From: an uncultured Pelagibacteraceae bacterium
Lineage (GTDB): Bacteria; Pseudomonadota; Alphaproteobacteria; Pelagibacterales; AG-422-B15
Reading direction: 5' to 3'
DNA: 64,000 nucleotides
Assembly: GCA_902590345.1 (NCBI GenBank)
Contig: CACIWK010000002.1
Location: forward strand, 62,001-126,000
The position numbers and the translations under genes were made by a program. Position 1 is the first letter of the stretch, and each line of letters begins with the position of its first letter. Below, one piece after another: positions 41,186 through 51,745 of the stretch. The notes under the pieces are model-generated. The model was not told the origin of the DNA. It searched no databases and saw only the letters and a program-made list of their open reading frames with translations.

Positions 41186-42434
41186 TTATATTTCCAATTA
41201 AGCCTTCTTGACGCTTTCCAGTGACAAGCATTTTTATTATTTTACCCGCTTCAAAATTGTCATCGAGACAGACCTTTGCAAATGTATCTGATCTGCCTTG
41301 ATTTTGACTCTCAACAATAAGGTTAATCTCTTTATTTTTAAGCTTATCGTAGTGCTCGGTAATCTTTCGCTCGCCAATATTTCTGAGTATTTTTGCTCTT
41401 TTTTTTATAATTTCTCGATCTAATTGAGGCATTCTAGCGGCGGGCGTTCCATCTCTTGGTGAAAATGGAAATACGTGCAAAAAAGTAATATTACAATCAT
41501 CTATAAGACGCACTGAATTTAGAAACATTTCCTCCGTTTCTGTTGGAAATCCAGCAATTAAATCTGCACCAAATACAATATCAGGTCTAACAGCTCTGAT
41601 GCGCTCTATTGCATTAATTGCATCTTCTCTTGAATGTCTTCTTTTCATTCTTTTTAAAATCATATTATCGCCAGCCTGCAGAGATAAATGAATATGAGGA
41701 AGTAAACGTTTCTCGCTACCGTAAAGATTTATTAATTCATCATCTATTTCTGCGATATCAAGTGATGACAGTCTCAGTCTGTTAAGTTGAGGCAACCTAT
41801 TGAGAATAGTTTTTACTAACTTTGACAATGAAATTTTTTTCTCAAAATCACTACCGTAGCTTGTGAGATCAACGCCAGTTAGCACTATCTCCTTGTAGTT
41901 CTTCTTTAGAAGTAACTTTATTTGTTTTATAATATTTTTTGGATCCACACTTCTTGAATTTCCTCGTCCATATGGAATAATACAAAATGTACACCTATGA
42001 TCACATCCATTTTGTATTTGTACAAATCCTCTTATTCTGTTTTTAACTTTACTTATAATTGGTGAAATTGCCTGTTCATTTTCGAATATATCTCCTACTA
42101 AATTTACGGGCTTATTACTTTCTCTTATAGTTTTATAGGTTGAGGATTCTAATTTTTCTTTATTTCCAATGATGGAGTCAACTTCGCTCATTGCTTCAAA
42201 ATCTTTTTTATGTATCTGTGCAGCACAACCAGTAAGAACGACTTGACTTTGTTGATTTTCTTTTTTTACTTTTCTAATTTCATTTTTCAGATCAGCGATA
42301 GTTTTATTTGTAACAGCGCAACTATTAATAAAAATATGGTTCTGAAGATTGTTATCTTTTGCGTATTTTCTTATAACTTCAGACTCATAAAAATTCAGTC
42401 TACATCCGTAAGTTTTAATTTCTGGATCTTTCAT
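41178..42434 (-). CDS. mtaB: tRNA t6A37 methylthiotransferase MtaB (MiaB-like)
   Basis: TYGCRLNFYESEVI, NGCDHRCTFCIIPYGRGNSRS, HLSLQAGDN. Confidence 0.92.
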   Translation of the reverse strand: MKDPEIKTYGCRLNFYESEVIRKYAKDNNLQNHIFINSCAVTNKTIADLKNEIRKVKKENQQSQVVLTGCAAQIHKKDFEAMSEVDSIIGNKEKLESSTYKTIRESNKPVNLVGDIFENEQAISPIISKVKNRIRGFVQIQNGCDHRCTFCIIPYGRGNSRSVDPKNIIKQIKLLLKKNYKEIVLTGVDLTSYGSDFEKKISLSKLVKTILNRLPQLNRLRLSSLDIAEIDDELINLYGSEKRLLPHIHLSLQAGDNMILKRMKRRHSREDAINAIERIRAVRPDIVFGADLIAGFPTETEEMFLNSVRLIDDCNITFLHVFPFSPRDGTPAARMPQLDREIIKKRAKILRNIGERKITEHYDKLKNKEINLIVESQNQGRSDTFAKVCLDDNFEAGKIIKMLVTGKRQEGLIGNIIV

Positions 42435-42801
42435 TACTTATTTGATTTCGATTTTTTAAATATAGAGTAAATGCAAGAACTTCATACAATATATGACTCA
42501 TATGATAGATAAGAGGCAATTTAATAAAATTATAAAGCCATTTATACCTTGGAAGTTGAGACCATATCAGTAAAAAAGCATCGATTCCTTCTAATATCTT
42601 TCCATCATGTTTGGCATGAAGACGTCTTATCAATTGACTTGGTTCTTTTGAAGTTTCCTTTTCAGCAACTTTATTTTGAGTAACATCGACCCAATCAATA
42701 ACATTATTAAGTTTCTTATAGTGGTTTATTTCAAACCTACAGATACTGCATGAGTTATTGAAGTATATTTTAGTATTTTTTTTTGAATTTTTATTTCTCA
42801 C
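42415..42801 (-). CDS. DCC-family (DUF393) thiol-disulfide oxidoreductase-like protein
   Basis: IYFNNSCSICRFEINHYKKL; RLHAKHDGKILEGIDAFLLIWSQLPRYKWL. Confidence 0.87.
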   Translation of the reverse strand: MRNKNSKKNTKIYFNNSCSICRFEINHYKKLNNVIDWVDVTQNKVAEKETSKEPSQLIRRLHAKHDGKILEGIDAFLLIWSQLPRYKWLYNFIKLPLIYHMSHILYEVLAFTLYLKNRNQISNERSRN

Positions 42802-43643
42802 AGCTTATATTCATCAGTAAAATTTATCTCAGTTGGACCAGTCATAATAATATTATCACTACTTTCGTAATATATTTCTAAATCGCCCCCTGGCAATGTT
42901 ACTGTCACCTTATTTTTTATCACTCCCATTTCAACTCCTGCTACAGCTGTTGCGCAAGCAGCCGTACCACAAGCATTTGTTTTTCCTGCACCCCTCTCCC
43001 ATACGTTTAGTACAATGTGATTATCACTTTTTAACTTTGCAAAACTCACATTTATTTTTTCAGGAAATAAACTATCGTTTTCAATTAATGATCCAAAACT
43101 TTCAATATCATATTTTTCAATTTCATCATCAAAAAATATAATATGTGGATTACCAATATTAACCAAAAATGGTTTTTTTAGAGTAAGGTCTCTGATTGAA
43201 AAATTTATATCTTCTGGATCGACATCTTTAGTTAAAGGTATTTCATCCCATTTGAATTTTGGCTTGCCCATATTTACACTAACTGTGACATCATCAATCT
43301 TTTCACATGAAATTGTTCTTTCACGTGTTGTTAAGTTTATTTTCTCGCTCTTTGTTTCTTTCATTAAAAAGTTTGCAACACAACGCGAGCCATTTCCACA
43401 AGCATCTATTTCACTTCCATCTGAATTAAAAAATTTAATTAGTGGATCGCTGTTATCTTGTGACTTTCTAATCATGATTAATTGATCGCAGCCAACTCCG
43501 TCTGTTCTGTTACAAATTAATTTTATTTGTTTTTCTGATAAATCAAATTCAGATACTCTTTGATCAATAACAACAAAATCATTTCCAAGGCCATTCATCT
43601 TTACGAACTTAAACTCGTGCATAAACACTTTATATTGAGCCAA
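42798..43643 (-). CDS. dapF: Diaminopimelate epimerase
   Basis: KMNGLGNDFVVIDQR, DACGNGSRCVANFL, ERGAGKTNACGTAACATAVA. Confidence 0.96.
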   Translation of the reverse strand: MAQYKVFMHEFKFVKMNGLGNDFVVIDQRVSEFDLSEKQIKLICNRTDGVGCDQLIMIRKSQDNSDPLIKFFNSDGSEIDACGNGSRCVANFLMKETKSEKINLTTRERTISCEKIDDVTVSVNMGKPKFKWDEIPLTKDVDPEDINFSIRDLTLKKPFLVNIGNPHIIFFDDEIEKYDIESFGSLIENDSLFPEKINVSFAKLKSDNHIVLNVWERGAGKTNACGTAACATAVAGVEMGVIKNKVTVTLPGGDLEIYYESSDNIIMTGPTEINFTDEYKL

Positions 43644-43722
43644 TTTTGATTTTTCCAGTAAATAAGAAATTAAATGAATCTTGACATTAACTTACTGAAG
43701 TAATAAAACTCAGGTTTTCCGT

Positions 43723-43812
43723 CAGAAATATTATTTCTGCGGTGCCATAAATAAAGGTATCGACACCAGTCAGCGAGTTTCGCCCATTGGTGCACTACCT
43801 GCTGAAGGAGAG
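43723..43812 (+). ncRNA. Candidate structured 5' leader RNA of ffh
   Basis: Hairpin CAGAAAT-ATT-ATTTCTG (43723-43739) plus nested stem AGGTA(43755-43759)/TACCT(43796-43800), CACCA(43764-43768)/TGGTG(43788-43792), GCGA(43773-43776)/TCGC(43780-43783), followed by GAAGGAG and the TTG start. Confidence 0.6.
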
Positions 43813-43818
43813 TTTATT

Positions 43819-45201
43819 TTGTTTGAAAACCTTAGTAATCGGTTTGAGGAAATATTTAAGAGTTTAAAAAAGAAAGGTTCTATTGATGAGGCTTCTCTCG
43901 ATAGTGCAATGAGAGATATTCGAAGAGCTCTTCTTGAAGCTGATGTTGCATTGCCAATTGCAAAAAGATTTATAGAGGATGTCAAAAAAGAGGCGATCGG
44001 AAAAGAAATCATTCGATCAATAACGCCTGCGCAAATGATTACAAAAATTGTGAATGATCAATTAATTCAAATTTTAGGTTCAGCTTCACCCGAATTCCAA
44101 ATAAACGATAATCAAGTTTCATCCTATTTATTTGCAGGACTTCAAGGTTCTGGCAAGACAACGACTGTTGGTAAAATCGGTAATTATCTCAAAAGTAATT
44201 ACGATAAGAAGATTTTATTTGTTTCATTAGATACCACAAGACCAGCTGCTTTTGATCAGCTAAAAAAACTTTCTGAGTTAATTGATGTAACAATTTTACC
44301 CAAACTCGAAAATCAAATGCCTATTGATATTGTATCAAGAGCAAAACAATTTGCTGAATTACAGGAAATTGATTGTGTTTTATATGATACAGCGGGGAGA
44401 ATGAATGTTGAAGAAGGGCTAATGAGCGAATTGAGTTTGCTGGAAAAAGAAATTAGCCCTCTAGAAACGATACTTGTTTTAGACAGCCTAACTGGCCAGG
44501 AGGCAGTGAATGTTGCAAGAGATTTTGCAAAAGCAATCAATATTACAGGCTCTATTCTTACTAGGATTGATGGCGATGCTCGAGGTGGAGCCGCATTAAG
44601 CATGAAGTACATTACTGATTGTCCAATTAAATTTATGGGAGTTGGGGAGCAAGTCGATGACCTTGAAAAATTTCACCCAGAGCGAATTGCCAATCGTATT
44701 CTTGGAATGGGAGATATTGTAACCTTAGTTGAAAAAGCTGCTGAAACTGTTGATCAAGAAGATGCCGAAGAAATGGCTAAAAAATTACAAAAAGGAGAAT
44801 TTGACCTCGACGATTTGCTTAGTCAAATCAGACAGATGAAAAAAATGGGTGGCATTTCGGGTATGATGAAATTCATTCCTGGACTAAGTAATCTGAGTGA
44901 TAAGATCCCACAAAATACTAATCCTGACAACTCAATCGCTCAACAAGAAGCAATTATTCTATCAATGACAAAATACGAGCGAAGCAAGCCAAAGATAATT
45001 AATGGATCAAGAAAAAAAAGAATAGCGGCAGGGTCAGGGACTTCAGTATCCGAAATAAATAAAATTCTAAAACAACATAGAAAGATGTCAGACATGATGA
45101 AGAAGTTATCTAGAAAAGGGGGAGGATCAATTGATCCAAATATGTTAGCAGGCCAACTTGGAAGTGGCATGCCAAGTGATTTTTTTAAAAATAAATTTTA
45201 A
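43819..45201 (+). CDS. ffh: Signal recognition particle protein Ffh, TTG start
   Basis: GLQGSGKTTTVGKIGNYL, DTTRPAAFDQL, YDTAGRMNVEEGLM; C-terminal M domain. Confidence 0.97.
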   Translation: MFENLSNRFEEIFKSLKKKGSIDEASLDSAMRDIRRALLEADVALPIAKRFIEDVKKEAIGKEIIRSITPAQMITKIVNDQLIQILGSASPEFQINDNQVSSYLFAGLQGSGKTTTVGKIGNYLKSNYDKKILFVSLDTTRPAAFDQLKKLSELIDVTILPKLENQMPIDIVSRAKQFAELQEIDCVLYDTAGRMNVEEGLMSELSLLEKEISPLETILVLDSLTGQEAVNVARDFAKAINITGSILTRIDGDARGGAALSMKYITDCPIKFMGVGEQVDDLEKFHPERIANRILGMGDIVTLVEKAAETVDQEDAEEMAKKLQKGEFDLDDLLSQIRQMKKMGGISGMMKFIPGLSNLSDKIPQNTNPDNSIAQQEAIILSMTKYERSKPKIINGSRKKRIAAGSGTSVSEINKILKQHRKMSDMMKKLSRKGGGSIDPNMLAGQLGSGMPSDFFKNKF

Positions 45202-45227
45202 TTATTAACAAATAAAAGGAGAATAAA

Positions 45228-45701
45228 ATGGCGTTAAAAATAAGACTATCGAGAGCAGGTTCAAAAAAAAGGCCTGTATACAGAGTTGTAGTTGCAGATT
45301 CAAGAAGTCCGCGAGATGGTAAATTTATTGAAAAGGTAGGATTGTACAATCCTCTTTTACAAAAAGATAATAAGGATAGGATCCAACTAAACTTAGACTC
45401 AATAAAAGAGTGGATTTCTAAAGGAGCAAAACCAACAGATAAGGTTGCAAGATTTCTGGGAGAAGCCGGCGTAATACCAATCCCAGCACAAGGCAACAAT
45501 CCTAAAAAAGCTCAGCCAAAAAAGAAAGCACAAGAAAGATTAGCCGCAGCTGAGGAAGTAAAGAATCAGCCTACTCCTGAAGCTTCAGCAGAAGAGACTC
45601 CAGCAGAGGAAGCTCCAGCATCAGAAGCAAAAACTGATGAAGCTCCAGCAGAAGAGACTCCAGCAGAGGAAGCTCCAGCAGAAGAGGAGAAAAAAGACTA
45701 A
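45228..45701 (+). CDS. rpsP: 30S ribosomal protein S16 with long acidic Ala/Glu/Pro tail
   Basis: [43 protein letters not shown]; tail [36 protein letters not shown]. Confidence 0.97.
   Translation: MALKIRLSRAGSKKRPVYRVVVADSRSPRDGKFIEKVGLYNPLLQKDNKDRIQLNLDSIKEWISKGAKPTDKVARFLGEAGVIPIPAQGNNPKKAQPKKKAQERLAAAEEVKNQPTPEASAEETPAEEAPASEAKTDEAPAEETPAEEAPAEEEKKD
45579..45680 (+). repeat. Two 42-bp direct repeats (one mismatch) inside the rpsP tail, 60-bp period
   Basis: GAAGCT(T/C)CAGCAGAAGAGACTCCAGCAGAGGAAGCTCCAGCA at 45579-45620 and 45639-45680. Confidence 0.9.
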
Positions 45702-45712
45702 GCTTATTAATT

Positions 45713-46219
45713 ATGTCCCAATTGATAGTTATTGGAGAAGTAAGAGCAGTTCACGGTTTAAAGGGTCATTTCAAGATTACATCATATACAGAAACGCCAG
45801 ACGATGTATTTAGATATGGCCCCTGTAGACTTGGGAAAAAATATTCAAATATTACTCTTAAAAAATTGAAAGAGTTAAAAACTGGTTATATTGCTAGTTG
45901 TGAACAAATTAAAACAAGGGGGTTGGCTGAAAAAATTGTAGGGCTTACAATAGAAATCGATCAATCGTGTTTACCAGCTATAAAAAAATTAAACCAATAC
46001 TATTACCATCAATTAATTAATTTAATTGTAAAAACTAATGATGGAAAAAATATTGGAAAAGTAATATCTGTTCAGAATTACGGTTCATCGGATTTACTAG
46101 AAATAAGAAAAAAAAATGCTAAAGACTACTTTATTCCAATAAGTGAAAACACAATAAAAAAAATTGATCTGATAAAAAAAATTATTATTACAAAAAATAT
46201 AAATGACTATATAGGCTAG
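45713..46219 (+). CDS. rimM: Ribosome maturation factor RimM
   Basis: IGEVRAVHGLKGHFKITSYTE; between rpsP and trmD. Confidence 0.93.
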   Translation: MSQLIVIGEVRAVHGLKGHFKITSYTETPDDVFRYGPCRLGKKYSNITLKKLKELKTGYIASCEQIKTRGLAEKIVGLTIEIDQSCLPAIKKLNQYYYHQLINLIVKTNDGKNIGKVISVQNYGSSDLLEIRKKNAKDYFIPISENTIKKIDLIKKIIITKNINDYIG

Positions 46220-46221
46220 TA

Positions 46222-46938
46222 ATGTATCGAGTAAAAATTATCACACTTTTCCCAAATAGTTTTCCTGGACTTTTAAATACAGGAGTCGTGGGTAAGGCAT
46301 TAAAGAAAAAAATATGGTCATTAAAAACAATTGATCCGAGAAAATATTCAAAAGGTAATTACAAAAAAGTAGATGATACCACAGCTGGTGGCGGTCCTGG
46401 TATGATTTTAAAAGCAGATGTAATCGGGAAGTCTATTGATGCTTGTTACAAAAATATAAAATCTAAAGATAGTTATCCAATGATATATTTAAGTCCTCGC
46501 GGTTCTCCTTTAACTCAAAGTAAAGTTATTAATTTTTCAAAGATGAAAGGAATTAATATTCTCTGTGGTAGATATGAAGGCATTGATCAACGTATACTCG
46601 ATTTCTATCCTATTGAGGAAATAAGTATTGGAGACTATATACTGGCGGGCGGTGAAATAGCTTCCCAGGTTTTAGTGGAGTCAATAGTGAGACTGTTGCC
46701 AGGAACACTTAGTGACATGAAGTCTGCTAGTTCAGAGACCTTCTCAAAAGACCTTCTTGAATACCCTCAGTATACAAGGCCTAAAAAATGGAAAAATTTG
46801 ACAATTCCAGACATATTGCTCTCTGGAAACCACAGAAATATTAGTGAGTGGCGCTTAAAACAATCTGAAAAACTCACACAGAAAGTTAGGCCAGATTTAT
46901 GGAAAAACTACAAAAAAAGCAAGACAAGGAAGAAATAA
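46222..46938 (+). CDS. trmD: tRNA (guanine-N1)-methyltransferase
   Basis: ITLFPNSFPGLLNTGVVGKAL, DDTTAGGGPGM, LCGRYEGIDQRI, SIGDYILAGGE. Confidence 0.96.
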   Translation: MYRVKIITLFPNSFPGLLNTGVVGKALKKKIWSLKTIDPRKYSKGNYKKVDDTTAGGGPGMILKADVIGKSIDACYKNIKSKDSYPMIYLSPRGSPLTQSKVINFSKMKGINILCGRYEGIDQRILDFYPIEEISIGDYILAGGEIASQVLVESIVRLLPGTLSDMKSASSETFSKDLLEYPQYTRPKKWKNLTIPDILLSGNHRNISEWRLKQSEKLTQKVRPDLWKNYKKSKTRKK

Positions 46939-46965
46939 AGTATTAAAACACGGTGCGAGGCTACC

Positions 46966-47550
46966 ATGAACATCATAGAACAATTCGAAAAAGACCAGAT
47001 AAAGTCACTAGTCAAAGGTAAGAAAATACCACAATTCCATCCAGGAGATACAGTAAGAGTGAATGTTAAGGTACGTGAGGGTACACGTGAGAGAATACAG
47101 GCATTCGAGGGCGTTTGTATCAGAAAGAAAAATAGAGGTCTAAGTTCTTCATTTACAGTAAGAAAAATTTCTTTTGGTGAGGGCGTAGAAAGAGTGTTTC
47201 CAATCTTTAGTCCGTCTATTGACTCCATCTCGATTGTAAGAAGTGGACAGGTCAGAAGAGCTAAGCTTTACTATCTTAGAGATTTAACCGGTAAGAAAGC
47301 AAGGATCGTTGAGAGAATTCGAAAGAAGCAACCAGATCTTGCTAGTTTATATATTGATGAGAGTGAAGAAGTTGTAGAAGAAGAAATTATTGCTTCTGAT
47401 GAGCCCTCTCAAGATGAGAGTGTTGAAGTTGCAGCTGATGCTTCTCAAGCTGAGGAAAAAACAGAATCTGAAGTTGATGAGATTGCTCAAGAACAAGTTC
47501 CTGAAGATAATGCTGAAAGTTCAGAAGAATCAGAAACAACAAAAGAATAA
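46966..47550 (+). CDS. rplS: 50S ribosomal protein L19 with acidic C-terminal extension
   Basis: [61 protein letters not shown]. Confidence 0.96.
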   Translation: MNIIEQFEKDQIKSLVKGKKIPQFHPGDTVRVNVKVREGTRERIQAFEGVCIRKKNRGLSSSFTVRKISFGEGVERVFPIFSPSIDSISIVRSGQVRRAKLYYLRDLTGKKARIVERIRKKQPDLASLYIDESEEVVEEEIIASDEPSQDESVEVAADASQAEEKTESEVDEIAQEQVPEDNAESSEESETTKE

Positions 47551-47589
47551 TTACTTCTTTCTCGTTTTTTTTGTTAATCAAAGTTATTT

Positions 47590-48993
47590 ATGAGTACTCC
47601 AAAGACATTATACGATAAAATATGGAATGATCATTTAGTTTCAGAAAATGAAGATGGAACATCAATCATTTATATTGACAGACATCTTGTTCATGAAGTT
47701 ACAAGTCCCCAAGCATTTGAAGGACTAAAAATTGCAAACAGATCAGTTAGAAAACCTAATTTTACATTAGCCACTGCTGATCACAATATTCCTACAACAA
47801 ATAGAGATGAGGGAATATCAGATCCAGAGTCTAAGTTACAGGTAGATACTCTTGAAGAGAATTGTAAAGAGCACGGAATTACTTTTCTTTCTATGTCTGA
47901 TAAAAGACAGGGTATAGTCCATATTATCGGACCGGAGCAAGGTTTTACACAACCAGGAATGACTATCGTTTGTGGTGATAGCCATACTTCAACACACGGT
48001 GCCTTCGGTGCTCTTGCATGGGGAATTGGAACTTCTGAAGTAGAACATGTTCTTGCAACTCAAACATTAGTACAAACTAAAGCTAAGAATATGCAAATTA
48101 ATATACAAGGTGAACTGCCACTGGGTGTCACAGCAAAAGATATTGTTTTAAAGATTATTCAAACAATTGGAACTGCTGGAGGTACTGGGTATGTTATTGA
48201 ATACACAGGTGATGCGATCAAATCCCTAACAATGGAGGGAAGAATGACTGTCTGTAACATGTCAATTGAAGCAGGAGCAAGAGCTGGTTTAATCAGTCCT
48301 GATGAAAAAACAATTGAATACTTAAAGGGTAGACCATTTTCTCCAGCAGAAAATGAATATCAATCAGCATCGGATTATTGGTTATCGCTAGCTTCTGATG
48401 AAGGTGCTGCTTATGACAAAACAGTAAATATTGATGCAAGCGACATCATTCCACAAGTCACTTGGGGCACAAGTCCTGAGGATGTAGTTTCGATTGATGG
48501 ATTGGTTCCAAACCCTGATGATGAAAGCGATGAGACAAAGAAGAAATCAATGATTAGAGCTTTGGAATACATGGGTCTTGTTCCGAATACACCACTTAAA
48601 GAGGTTAAAGTAGATAAGGTATTCATTGGTTCATGTACTAATGGACGGATTGAAGACCTGAGAGCTGCATCAAAAATTGCAAAAGATAGAAAAGTTGCGG
48701 ACCATGTAAATGCAATAGTCGTTCCTGGGTCTGGTTTAGTTAAACAGCAGGCAGAAGAGGAGGGTTTAGACAAAATATTTATTGAGTCAGGCTTTGAATG
48801 GAGAGAGCCTGGATGTTCAATGTGTCTTGCAATGAATGCCGATAAACTTAAACCTCAAGAAAGATGTGCTTCTACTTCAAATAGGAACTTTGAAGGTAGG
48901 CAAGGAAGAGGGGGTCGTACTCATTTAATGAGTCCAGCTATGGCTGCTGCTGCGGCTATCAATGGAAAACTATCAGACAGTAGAGAGATATAA
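47590..48993 (+). CDS. leuC: 3-isopropylmalate dehydratase large subunit
   Basis: [61 protein letters not shown]. Confidence 0.97.
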   Translation: MSTPKTLYDKIWNDHLVSENEDGTSIIYIDRHLVHEVTSPQAFEGLKIANRSVRKPNFTLATADHNIPTTNRDEGISDPESKLQVDTLEENCKEHGITFLSMSDKRQGIVHIIGPEQGFTQPGMTIVCGDSHTSTHGAFGALAWGIGTSEVEHVLATQTLVQTKAKNMQINIQGELPLGVTAKDIVLKIIQTIGTAGGTGYVIEYTGDAIKSLTMEGRMTVCNMSIEAGARAGLISPDEKTIEYLKGRPFSPAENEYQSASDYWLSLASDEGAAYDKTVNIDASDIIPQVTWGTSPEDVVSIDGLVPNPDDESDETKKKSMIRALEYMGLVPNTPLKEVKVDKVFIGSCTNGRIEDLRAASKIAKDRKVADHVNAIVVPGSGLVKQQAEEEGLDKIFIESGFEWREPGCSMCLAMNADKLKPQERCASTSNRNFEGRQGRGGRTHLMSPAMAAAAAINGKLSDSREI

Positions 48994-49619
48994 TGGAAAA
49001 ATTTAAAAAAATAGAAAGTAATGCAATTCCTTTACCAATGGTGAATGTTGATACTGATATGATTATTCCAAAACAATTTCTCAAAACAATTAAGCGAACA
49101 GGTTTAGGTAAAAATTTATTTTATGAATTAAGATATGATGAAAAAGATGCACCTATAGATTCGTTTGTCCTTAATCAAGATAAATATAAAGACTCTCAAA
49201 TTTTGATTACTGGTAAAAATTTTGGCTGCGGGTCATCTCGTGAACATGCACCCTGGTCAATCTTAGATTATGGCATTAAATGCATCATCGCTTCGAGTTT
49301 TGCGGATATCTTTTATAATAATTGTTTCAAGAATGGTATTCTTCCAATCAAATTAGATGAGTCTGAAGTAAATAAATTACAAAAAGCAGCCGAAAACAGT
49401 CTTAGTTTTACAATTGATTTAGAAAATCAGAAGATTTCTTATTTTGATAAAAATATAAATCATGAGGTAAGTTTTGAACTTGATAAAGCCAAAAAAACTA
49501 GCCTATTGGAGGGTTTAGACGATATTGGATTGACACTAGCTAAAGTTAATCATATTTCTGATTTTGAAAACAAGCAAAAGTCAAGAACACCCTGGTTGTA
49601 TAGCCAGCAAATAAAATGA
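48993..49619 (+). CDS. leuD: 3-isopropylmalate dehydratase small subunit
   Basis: [62 protein letters not shown]. Confidence 0.97.
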   Translation: MEKFKKIESNAIPLPMVNVDTDMIIPKQFLKTIKRTGLGKNLFYELRYDEKDAPIDSFVLNQDKYKDSQILITGKNFGCGSSREHAPWSILDYGIKCIIASSFADIFYNNCFKNGILPIKLDESEVNKLQKAAENSLSFTIDLENQKISYFDKNINHEVSFELDKAKKTSLLEGLDDIGLTLAKVNHISDFENKQKSRTPWLYSQQIK

Positions 49620-50725
49620 GCAATTCTTATAAATTATTAGTCTTACCTGGCGACGGTATAGGGCCTGAAGTAATGAAGGAGGTCATAAAGGTTGCTAAGA
49701 GTATTGGTGAACTTAGTAAAGTTAAATTTGAGATAGAAGAGGACGATATTGGTGGGTCTGCCTATGATCGCTATGGCACTCCTCTATCTAATGAGACTCT
49801 TGAAAAAGCTAAAAACTCTCACGCAGTTTTACTTGGTGCTGTGGGTGGAGAAAAATGGGATAATTTAGATTTTTCTCTTAAACCTGAACAAGGCCTTTTG
49901 AGAATTAGAAAAGAATTAGACCTGTTTGCAAACTTAAGGCCTGCTTTATGTTTTGAGTCAATGGTTGACGCTTCTTCTCTTAAACCAGACTTAGTATCGG
50001 GTCTCGATATATTAATTGTTAGAGAGCTTACCGGTGGTATTTATTTTGGTGAACCAAGAGGTATTGAAGATAAAGGTAACGGAAATCGTGTTGGAATTAA
50101 CACTCAATCTTATAGCACTGAAGAAGTTAGAAGAGTTGCACGTATAGCATTTGAACTTGCAAGCAAAAGAGGTAATAGGGTTACTTCTTGTGAAAAATCA
50201 AATGTAATGGAGTCTGGAATATTGTGGAGAGAAGAAGTCTCGCATGTGCATGAAAATGAATATTCAAATGTCGAGTTATCTCATATGTATGCAGATAATT
50301 GTGCGATGCAATTAGTTAGAAACCCTAAACAATTTGATGTTATTGTTACTGATAATTTATTTGGAGACATTCTTTCAGATGAGGCGGCCATGCTCACAGG
50401 TTCGCTTGGAATGTTGCCCTCTGCTTCTTTGGGTGCAGTCGATAGTAATAATTTTAGAAAGTCTTTATACGAGCCAGTTCATGGGTCTGCGCCAGACATA
50501 GCTGGTAAAGGAATAGCAAACCCAATTGCATCCATTCTTAGTTTTGCGATGTGTTTAAAGTACTCATTCAATATGGACAAGGAATCAGATCTTATAAATA
50601 AGGCTGTAAATAATGTACTTGCCAGTGGCTTTAAAACTGCGGATTTAATAGGAGATGATAACAAAAACCTATCAACAGTTGAAATGGGTGATCAAATATT
50701 AAATCAATTGAAAGAAAACTTTTAA
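49616..50725 (+). CDS. leuB: 3-isopropylmalate dehydrogenase
   Basis: [62 protein letters not shown]. Confidence 0.97.
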   Translation: MSNSYKLLVLPGDGIGPEVMKEVIKVAKSIGELSKVKFEIEEDDIGGSAYDRYGTPLSNETLEKAKNSHAVLLGAVGGEKWDNLDFSLKPEQGLLRIRKELDLFANLRPALCFESMVDASSLKPDLVSGLDILIVRELTGGIYFGEPRGIEDKGNGNRVGINTQSYSTEEVRRVARIAFELASKRGNRVTSCEKSNVMESGILWREEVSHVHENEYSNVELSHMYADNCAMQLVRNPKQFDVIVTDNLFGDILSDEAAMLTGSLGMLPSASLGAVDSNNFRKSLYEPVHGSAPDIAGKGIANPIASILSFAMCLKYSFNMDKESDLINKAVNNVLASGFKTADLIGDDNKNLSTVEMGDQILNQLKENF

Positions 50726-50728
50726 ATT

Positions 50729-51745
50729 ATGAATTTTAATATTGCTATAGTGGGTGCCACAGGAAATGTTGGAAGAGAAATGTTAAATATTCTCTCTGAA
50801 AAAAAATATGATGCGTCAAAAATATTTCCTGTGGCTTCTAGTAGAAGTGAAGGTATGGAAATTGAATTTGGGGAGGATAAACTAGTTGTAGAATCTATTG
50901 AAAAGTTTGATCCTTCAAAAGTAGAATTGGCACTCTTCTCAGCAGGAGCTAGTACCTCAAAGGAATGGGCACCAAAGTTCGCAGAAAAAAACTGTATTGT
51001 TATAGATAACTCTAGTCATTTTAGAATGGAAGAAGATATTCCTCTGGTTGTACCTGAGGTTAACCCAAGTGATCTAAATAATTATAAAAAAAGAAATATA
51101 ATTGCTAATCCAAACTGCTCAACAATTCAATTGGTGGTTGCCTTAAAACCATTGCACGAAATTTCAAAAATAAAAAAAGTTATTGTATCAACTTATCAAT
51201 CTGTTTCGGGTGCAGGTAAGGCTGGTATGGACGAGTTGTTTGAGCAAACAAAAAATATGTTCTCTGATGATATTAAAGATAATGTTAAGTTTACAAAACC
51301 AATTGCCTTTAATGTCATACCTCATATTGATAAATTCATGGATGATGGATACACAAAAGAAGAATTAAAAATGAGACAAGAAACTCATAAAATTTTAAGT
51401 AGTGAGATCAGCTTTAGCGCTACATGTGTTCGCGTTCCTGTATTTATTGGTCACTCTGAAGCTGTAAATATTGAGTTTGAAAACAAAATTTCAGTAGAAG
51501 AAGCACGTGAAGCTATTAAAAATGCTCCTGGGTGCACACTACTTGATGAAAGAGCTGATGGAGGTTATGTAACTCCAAAAGAGTGTGCTGGAAATGATGA
51601 CACGTATATATCGCGAATTCGAGAGGATACGTCTACAAAAAATGGATTATCTATCTGGGTAGTTTCTGATAATTTAAGGAAAGGTGCTGCTTTAAATACA
51701 ATCCAAATCGCTGAAATGCTAATTGAGGAACATTTATCTAAATGA
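50729..51745 (+). CDS. asd: Aspartate-semialdehyde dehydrogenase
   Basis: IAIVGATGNVGREMLNIL, ANPNCSTIQLVVALKPL, STYQSVSGAGKAGMDEL. Confidence 0.97.
   Translation: MNFNIAIVGATGNVGREMLNILSEKKYDASKIFPVASSRSEGMEIEFGEDKLVVESIEKFDPSKVELALFSAGASTSKEWAPKFAEKNCIVIDNSSHFRMEEDIPLVVPEVNPSDLNNYKKRNIIANPNCSTIQLVVALKPLHEISKIKKVIVSTYQSVSGAGKAGMDELFEQTKNMFSDDIKDNVKFTKPIAFNVIPHIDKFMDDGYTKEELKMRQETHKILSSEISFSATCVRVPVFIGHSEAVNIEFENKISVEEAREAIKNAPGCTLLDERADGGYVTPKECAGNDDTYISRIREDTSTKNGLSIWVVSDNLRKGAALNTIQIAEMLIEEHLSK

Noticed and set aside
43690-43818. Possible 4.5S/SRP RNA gene upstream of ffh
   Set aside because: The conserved SRP domain IV sequence (GGUCAGG...GGAAGCAGCC-like) is not present; reported instead as a candidate leader RNA.
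45579-45680. Repeats considered as CRISPR or mobile repeat
   Set aside because: Only two in-frame copies encoding Ala/Glu/Pro tail of S16; no spacers or cas genes.
46908-47228. 106-aa minus-strand ORF overlapping rplS
   Set aside because: Antisense of the conserved L19 core.
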